The notes under the pieces: generated by a model | Told to the model about the DNA's origin: nothing | What the model saw: only the letters and a program-made list of their open reading frames with translations | Databases searched by the model: none | Translations under genes and position numbers: made by a program | Origin: Acidimicrobiia bacterium | GTDB lineage: Bacteria; Actinomycetota; Acidimicrobiia; Acidimicrobiales; Aldehydirespiratoraceae | DNA: 64,000 bases | Assembly (NCBI GenBank): GCA_022828135.1 | Contig: JAJEJB010000032.1 | Location: forward strand, 62,001 to 126,000 | Reading direction: 5' to 3' | In this document: piece after piece, positions 60,090 through 64,000 of the stretch | How the letters are laid out: each line of letters opens with the position of its first letter | Position numbering within the stretch: the first letter of the stretch is position 1

Positions 60090-60359
60090 ATGAGATTTGC
60101 TTCGCGCGATGAAGTCGAATGGCAGCTGCGGGCGGCTTGCCGGGGACCCCACGCCTCGGTGTTCTTCCCGCCTCCCTACGTTGAGAAGCGCGACGAGAAG
60201 CGGCGCCGCGAGCTCCGGGCCAAGGACATCTGCGCCTCCTGCGCGGTGCAGCCCGACTGCCTGCAGTACGCGCTCGACATCGGCGAGCAGCACGGCATCT
60301 GGGGCGGTCTCAACGAGATCGAGCGGCGCGACCTCCTGCTGCGCATGGCCCGCACCTGA
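60090..60359 (+). CDS. WhiB-family 4Fe-4S transcriptional regulator
   Basis: This 89-residue protein family is restricted to actinobacteria and their phages. Four cluster-binding cysteines are present, Cys17, Cys48, Cys51 and Cys57 (AAC, CASC, PDC), followed by the turn motif GIWGGLNE at residues 69-76 and the basic end IERRDLLLRMART. It senses O2, NO or redox state and modulates sigma-factor-dependent transcription. A strong GGAGGAGG site precedes the ATG by about ten bases. Confidence 0.95.
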   Translation: MRFASRDEVEWQLRAACRGPHASVFFPPPYVEKRDEKRRRELRAKDICASCAVQPDCLQYALDIGEQHGIWGGLNEIERRDLLLRMART

Positions 60360-60387
60360 TCTGCAGTTCCCGGTCTGAAGTTCTGAT

Positions 60388-62106
60388 CTATACCTGAGGC
60401 AGCCGCGACCCGGCGATGCGCAGGTCCCCCCGCCTGCGAGTGACACCCGTGCCGTCCAGCCGGGCCAGCAGGGCCAGGGCGTACTTGCGGGTCGTGCCCC
60501 AGGCGTCGCGGACCTCGGCCACCGTCACCCCTTCGGGCTTGTCGGCCAGCAGCCGGGCCACCACCCGCGCCGCCTCGGTGACCGCGTCCGCCCCGAAGTG
60601 GATGCCGCCGCTCTCGACCAGCCGGCCCTGCCTCACCAGCAGGCGCAGCTCCTCGCCGCCGACGCCGTCGGGAGCCGGCGGCGCGAACGGAGCGGCCTCG
60701 GCCGCCTTCACGAACGGGTGGTCGGCCAGCGGATCGGTGCCGCCGGCGGGCCGGGCCCGCCCCTCGACCGAGTCGATGCCCTCCAGGGTGTCGATCACAG
60801 CCCGCTCGAAGTCATCGAGCCCGGCCAGGTCGAGGCCGAGCGGCCCGGCCGCCGTCACCGCCTCGGTCAGCCGCCCGCCGGTCTGCTCCAGGTGTTCGGG
60901 CGCCACCGCCCACCGTCCCAGGTCGGCCGGGCGGGCGATCCCGGTCATCCGCTCCAAGCGAGCCGCGTCGATGCGGCCCCGCTCCGCGATGATCCGGTCC
61001 ACTGAGCGGTCGGGCCGGGCCCTGGACGCGGGCAGCACCGGCTCCACATCGAGAACCTCGCCACCCCCGACCGTCTCGGACCGCCCCGACTCGCGCAGGA
61101 TGAACCGGTCGCCCATGCAGAGCGGCAGACGCAGCGGCAGGTGCAGGCGGACGAGCCCGGTCCTCCCCGGCTCGATGGCCGTCGGCCCCAGCACCCGCAG
61201 CCGCACCGGATGCTCGCCCGACCCGATGTAGGCCACGTAGGCGCCCCGCCGAGTGACCGGATGGTCGAGCGAGGCCAGCACCGACAGCTCGGCATCGATG
61301 GTGTCGGTGGCGTGCCACTGCTCGGCCCTCACCACGGCATCTCCCCGGGCCACGTCGCGGTGGCCCGCCCCCACGAGGTTGACCGCCACCCGGTTGCCGG
61401 GACCGATCCGGTCGCACTGCTGGTACAGGCTCTGGAGGGCCCGCACCCGCACGCCGCGCCCGGCGGGAAGCAGCGTCAGGGTGTCGTCGGCGGTGAGCGC
61501 TCCGCCGGTCAGCGTGCCGGTCACCACCGTGCCGGAGCCCTTGATGGCGAAGGCCCGGTCCACCCAGAGCCGGGGCCGGTGGCGGTCGGCTGCGGTGGGG
61601 GTCAGGGCCAGCAGGCCGTCCAGCGCGTCGACGAGGGCGTCGATGCCGGTCCCGGTCACCGCGTCGGTGGCCACGATCGGCGCGTCGGCCAGGAACGTGC
61701 CCGCCACGTGCTCGGCCACGTCGAGGCGGGCCAGCTCCACCAGGTCGTCGTCGGCCTCATCCGTCTTCGTGAGGGCCACCAGCCCGTGGCCGAGGCCGAG
61801 CAGCTGCAGGATCCGCAGGTGCTCCTCGGACTGCGGCTTCCATCCCTCGGTGACGTCGACCACGAACACGCAGGCGTCCACCCCGCTCACCCCGGCCAGC
61901 ATGTTCTTGAGGAAGCGGACATGGCCGGGCACGTCGATGAAGGCGATCTGCCGTCCCGACGGCAGCGGCATCGACGCGAAGCCCAGGTCGATGGTTAGGC
62001 CCCGCTCCTTCTCCTCGGCCAGCCGGTCGGGGTCCGTGCCGGTGAGGGCCCGCACCAGGGTGCTCTTGCCGTGGTCGACGTGGCCGGCGGTGGCGACTAC
62101 GTGCAT
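60388..62106 (-). CDS. selB: Selenocysteine-specific elongation factor SelB
   Basis: SelB carries selenocysteinyl-tRNA to UGA codons marked by SECIS hairpins. The 572-residue product has GTPase motifs G1 GHVDHGKST (residues 8-16), G2 RGLTIDLGF, G3 DVPGH and G4 TKTD, then beta-barrel domains and a C-terminal winged-helix region (LLVRQGRLVESGGIHFGADA then WGTTRKYALALLARLDGTGV) that binds the SECIS element. It follows selA by nine bases, so the two form a transcript. No selC, selD or selenoprotein gene is in the window. Confidence 0.96.
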   Translation of the reverse strand: MHVVATAGHVDHGKSTLVRALTGTDPDRLAEEKERGLTIDLGFASMPLPSGRQIAFIDVPGHVRFLKNMLAGVSGVDACVFVVDVTEGWKPQSEEHLRILQLLGLGHGLVALTKTDEADDDLVELARLDVAEHVAGTFLADAPIVATDAVTGTGIDALVDALDGLLALTPTAADRHRPRLWVDRAFAIKGSGTVVTGTLTGGALTADDTLTLLPAGRGVRVRALQSLYQQCDRIGPGNRVAVNLVGAGHRDVARGDAVVRAEQWHATDTIDAELSVLASLDHPVTRRGAYVAYIGSGEHPVRLRVLGPTAIEPGRTGLVRLHLPLRLPLCMGDRFILRESGRSETVGGGEVLDVEPVLPASRARPDRSVDRIIAERGRIDAARLERMTGIARPADLGRWAVAPEHLEQTGGRLTEAVTAAGPLGLDLAGLDDFERAVIDTLEGIDSVEGRARPAGGTDPLADHPFVKAAEAAPFAPPAPDGVGGEELRLLVRQGRLVESGGIHFGADAVTEAARVVARLLADKPEGVTVAEVRDAWGTTRKYALALLARLDGTGVTRRRGDLRIAGSRLPQV

Positions 62107-62115
62107 CGGCGCCGA

Positions 62116-63387
62116 TCAGGCCGCCGATCCGGCGACTTCGCGCAGCGCCGCGGCCACCTCGGCGTCGTCGTCGGGGTGGACGGTGCGAAGGTCCACGACG
62201 GTGGCGCCGTCGACGACCCGGGCGATGATCGGGCGGGGCCGCGACCTCAGCCGGCTCACATGGTCGCCGGTCGTGGCCACCCCCACCGACTCGATCTCGA
62301 CGCCGGGCAGGGTGCCCCCTCCGGGCGTGGCCGCGGTGCTCACCGCCTGCAGGCCCTCGTAGGCGCCGAGGCGCTCCCGGAGCTGTGCGGGAGTGATCGC
62401 CGCCATGCGCCAGAAGTCGATGGCCTGGCCGTCCTGGCGCAGGTAGGCCAGCGCGGTGTGCTGCAGTGCGGCCAGCACCAGCGACCCGGGCCGCAGAGCC
62501 CGGGCCAGCCGATGGCGGCGGCAGGCCTCGACCAGGTCGGCCCGCCCGGCGATGATGCCGGCCTGGGGTCCGCCCAGGAGCTTGTCGCCGGAGAACGTCA
62601 CCAGCGCCGCGCCGGCCTCGAGCGTCTGGCGGGCGGCCGGCTCCCGGTCCAGCCACGGCGGCGGTCCGCTGTCCAGCCACGGGCAGCGGCTGTCGAGCAG
62701 CCCCGAGCCGATGTCGGCCAGCAGCGGCGGTCCCAGGTCGGCAAGCTCCGACGTGCTGGGAGCCTCGGTGTAGCCCACCACCCGGAAGTTCGACTGGTGC
62801 ACCTGCACCACGACGGCCACATCGTTGTCGGGATCGGCCACCGCGACGGCGAAGTCGTCCCGGCGGGTGCGGTTGGTGGTCCCGACCTCCACCAGCCGGG
62901 CGCCTGACCAGGCCATCACATCGGGCACCCTGAACCCGCCGCCGATCTCCACCAGCTCGCCTCGGGAGACCACCGCGTCGCGGCCCTCGGCCAGCGCGGC
63001 CAGCACCAGCATCACCGCCGAGGCGCAATTGTTCACCGCCATCGCGGCCTCGGCCCCGCAGGCCCGGGCCAGCAGCGCGGGCGCGCCGGCCTGGCGGTCG
63101 CCGCGCTCGCCGGTCTCGAGGTCCAGCTCCAGGTTCGAATAGTCGGCGCCCTGGCTCCAGGCCATCGGTGCCCGGCCCAAGTTGGTGTGCAGCAGCACGC
63201 CGGTCCCGTTGATGACCGGCGCCAGCAGGCGCCGGCGGATGGCGCGGGCCCGATCCTCGGCCGAATCGGGGTCACCGGCCGCGATCGCGGCCCGGGCCGC
63301 GTCCACCAGAAGCGGATGGGGCAGGTCGACGCCGGCCAGCGAGCGGGCTAGCCGGTCGACGGAGGGCGGTCGATCCTGGGTCGGCAC
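62116..63387 (-). CDS. selA: L-seryl-tRNA(Sec) selenium transferase
   Basis: SelA is a PLP enzyme that converts seryl-tRNA(Sec) to selenocysteinyl-tRNA(Sec) using selenophosphate. The 423-residue product has INGTGVLLHTNLGRAPM near residue 59, AVNNCASAVMLVLAAL, EVGTTNRTRRDDF and the PLP-lysine block TFSGDKLLGGPQAGI near residue 270. It is first in the selA-selB pair and diverges from the fxsA gene. Confidence 0.96.
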   Translation of the reverse strand: MPTQDRPPSVDRLARSLAGVDLPHPLLVDAARAAIAAGDPDSAEDRARAIRRRLLAPVINGTGVLLHTNLGRAPMAWSQGADYSNLELDLETGERGDRQAGAPALLARACGAEAAMAVNNCASAVMLVLAALAEGRDAVVSRGELVEIGGGFRVPDVMAWSGARLVEVGTTNRTRRDDFAVAVADPDNDVAVVVQVHQSNFRVVGYTEAPSTSELADLGPPLLADIGSGLLDSRCPWLDSGPPPWLDREPAARQTLEAGAALVTFSGDKLLGGPQAGIIAGRADLVEACRRHRLARALRPGSLVLAALQHTALAYLRQDGQAIDFWRMAAITPAQLRERLGAYEGLQAVSTAATPGGGTLPGVEIESVGVATTGDHVSRLRSRPRPIIARVVDGATVVDLRTVHPDDDAEVAAALREVAGSAA

Positions 63388-63451
63388 GTCGGCACAAGGC
63401 TAGGCATCCTGGCCAGCGGTCAATACGGGGCGATGCCCATACGCTGGGGGC

Positions 63452-63979
63452 GTGTTCGTCCTGCTGCTCCTAGCGCTGCTCTGCGTGCCGCTGCTGGAGC
63501 TGTATGTGATCATCCAGGTGGCCGGCGGGATGGGGACCGGTCAGACCATCGTGCTGTTGATCGTGGTCTCGGTGGTGGGGGCGTGGATGGTGCGCCGCTC
63601 CGGGTTGGGTGTGCTCAACCAGATCCGGGCCCGCCTGGGCCGTGGCGAGCTGCCCGCCGCGGAGTTGGTGGACGGGTTGCTGATCCTGGTGGCGGGCGCG
63701 TTGATGCTCACGCCCGGTTTCATCACCGACGCGGTCGGGCTGCTGCTTCTGTTCTTTCCCACCCGCGTGCTGGTGAGATCGCTGCTGATGCGCCACTTCT
63801 CCAAGAGGATCACCGTCGGGGGATGGTCGGCGGGGACCGGCGGGCGAGGCGGCTTCGGCTTCGGCTACAGCTACGGCGGTCCCGGCGGGTTCGACGGCGG
63901 TCCCGATGTCCGGGACGTCAACGAGGTGCGCGAGATCCGCGACAGCCGGCAGAGCAGTGAGGACTCAGATGGAGATTGA
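63452..63979 (+). CDS. FxsA family membrane protein
   Basis: The 175-residue protein has the FxsA core: a start helix LLLLALLCVPLLELYVII, GTGQTIVLLIVVSVVGAWMV, then LARGEL-like LGRGELPAAELVDGLLILVA and GALMLTPGFITDAVGLLLLF. A Gly/Tyr-rich tail (GGFGFGYSYGGPGGFDGG) and an acidic end follow. In E. coli FxsA overproduction relieves phage T7 exclusion by F plasmid; the normal role is unknown. Start is GTG. The next gene begins within its last codons. Confidence 0.9.
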   Translation: MFVLLLLALLCVPLLELYVIIQVAGGMGTGQTIVLLIVVSVVGAWMVRRSGLGVLNQIRARLGRGELPAAELVDGLLILVAGALMLTPGFITDAVGLLLLFFPTRVLVRSLLMRHFSKRITVGGWSAGTGGRGGFGFGYSYGGPGGFDGGPDVRDVNEVREIRDSRQSSEDSDGD

Positions 63980-64000
63980 CCCCGGCACAACCGCAACCGT
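63969..64000 (+). CDS. Start of a next gene, possibly a thioesterase (cut by window edge)
   Basis: An ATG overlapping the fxsA end by 11 bases opens a frame reading MEIDPGTTATV to the edge. The beginning resembles fluoroacetyl-CoA-thioesterase-like hotdog proteins (PG-x-TATV start), but ten residues are too few for a firm call. Confidence 0.35.
   Translation, partial: MEIDPGTTAT

Noticed and set aside
63388..63451. tRNA-Sec between selA and fxsA
   Set aside because: The gap is 64 bases, too short for the ~95-base tRNA-Sec, and has no acceptor/T-arm pattern.

Overview
The window comes from a high-GC, Gram-positive-type actinobacterium. The GC-rich codon use, a WhiB-family iron-sulfur protein, a ClpS-DUF2017 pair, a caa3-type oxidase with a lipoprotein subunit II and Cys-paired SLH domains all point to Actinobacteria, and the gene content best fits the class Acidimicrobiia. 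The class is inferred from gene content, not from a phylogenetic marker. Only one RNA gene, tRNA-Pro(CGG), was found. No CRISPR array, prophage, complete insertion sequence or replication origin was seen.

Layout. 0-11 kb: a heme A synthase-ClpS-DUF2017 group on the minus strand diverges from a long plus-strand respiratory operon (ctaB, a ligand-less subunit I paralogue, a subunit III-like protein, an unknown membrane protein, ctaC, ctaD, ctaE, subunit IV, ctaG). 11-29 kb: core metabolism. It holds a sterol-methyltransferase-like enzyme, OsmC, a flavin monooxygenase, a KamA-family radical SAM enzyme, serS, pdxH, a minus-strand redox operon (orn, MBL hydrolase, TlpA, CcdA, poly-gamma-glutamate hydrolase), dut, lysC-asd, two catabolic enzymes, an EamA exporter and a flavin reductase. 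29.8-34.9 kb: an accessory island opening with an AT-rich repeat-bearing promoter. It carries a Fic protein with an AbiEi-like N-terminus, a HipA-like kinase split from its HIRAN-bearing partner, and a frameshifted methyltransferase-nuclease fusion. 35-52 kb: an MFS exporter diverges, across a near-perfect FadR-type operator, from about 15.6 kb of tightly overlapping catabolic genes (HpaB-like monooxygenase, UbiD, GntR regulator, amidohydrolase, GlcG/HbpS protein, oligopeptide-type ABC transporter, RidA, gamma-glutamyltransferase, M24-like protein, cupin, DUF2848). 52-57.7 kb: a secreted SLH-LRR protein, a glutamine amidotransferase, and a toxin-antitoxin area that is partly decayed. 57.6-64 kb: tRNA-Pro, a response regulator, a STAS protein, NfeD, WhiB, selB-selA and FxsA.

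How the parts work together. The cta genes supply heme O/A, the oxidase subunits and copper assembly for aerobic respiration. The catabolic block looks like one regulon for importing and breaking down an unidentified, probably aromatic or heterocyclic, N-containing acid. Its GntR protein probably controls the operator between the MFS gene and the first enzyme. SelA and SelB imply selenocysteine incorporation, but no selenoprotein or tRNA-Sec is visible here.

The items most worth a second look are the oxidase paralogue without metal ligands, the sterol-methyltransferase-like enzyme, the Fic/HipA-HIRAN/R-M island with its iteron-like promoter, the unassigned catabolic cluster with its predicted operator, and a dispersed GC-rich repeat present at three sites.
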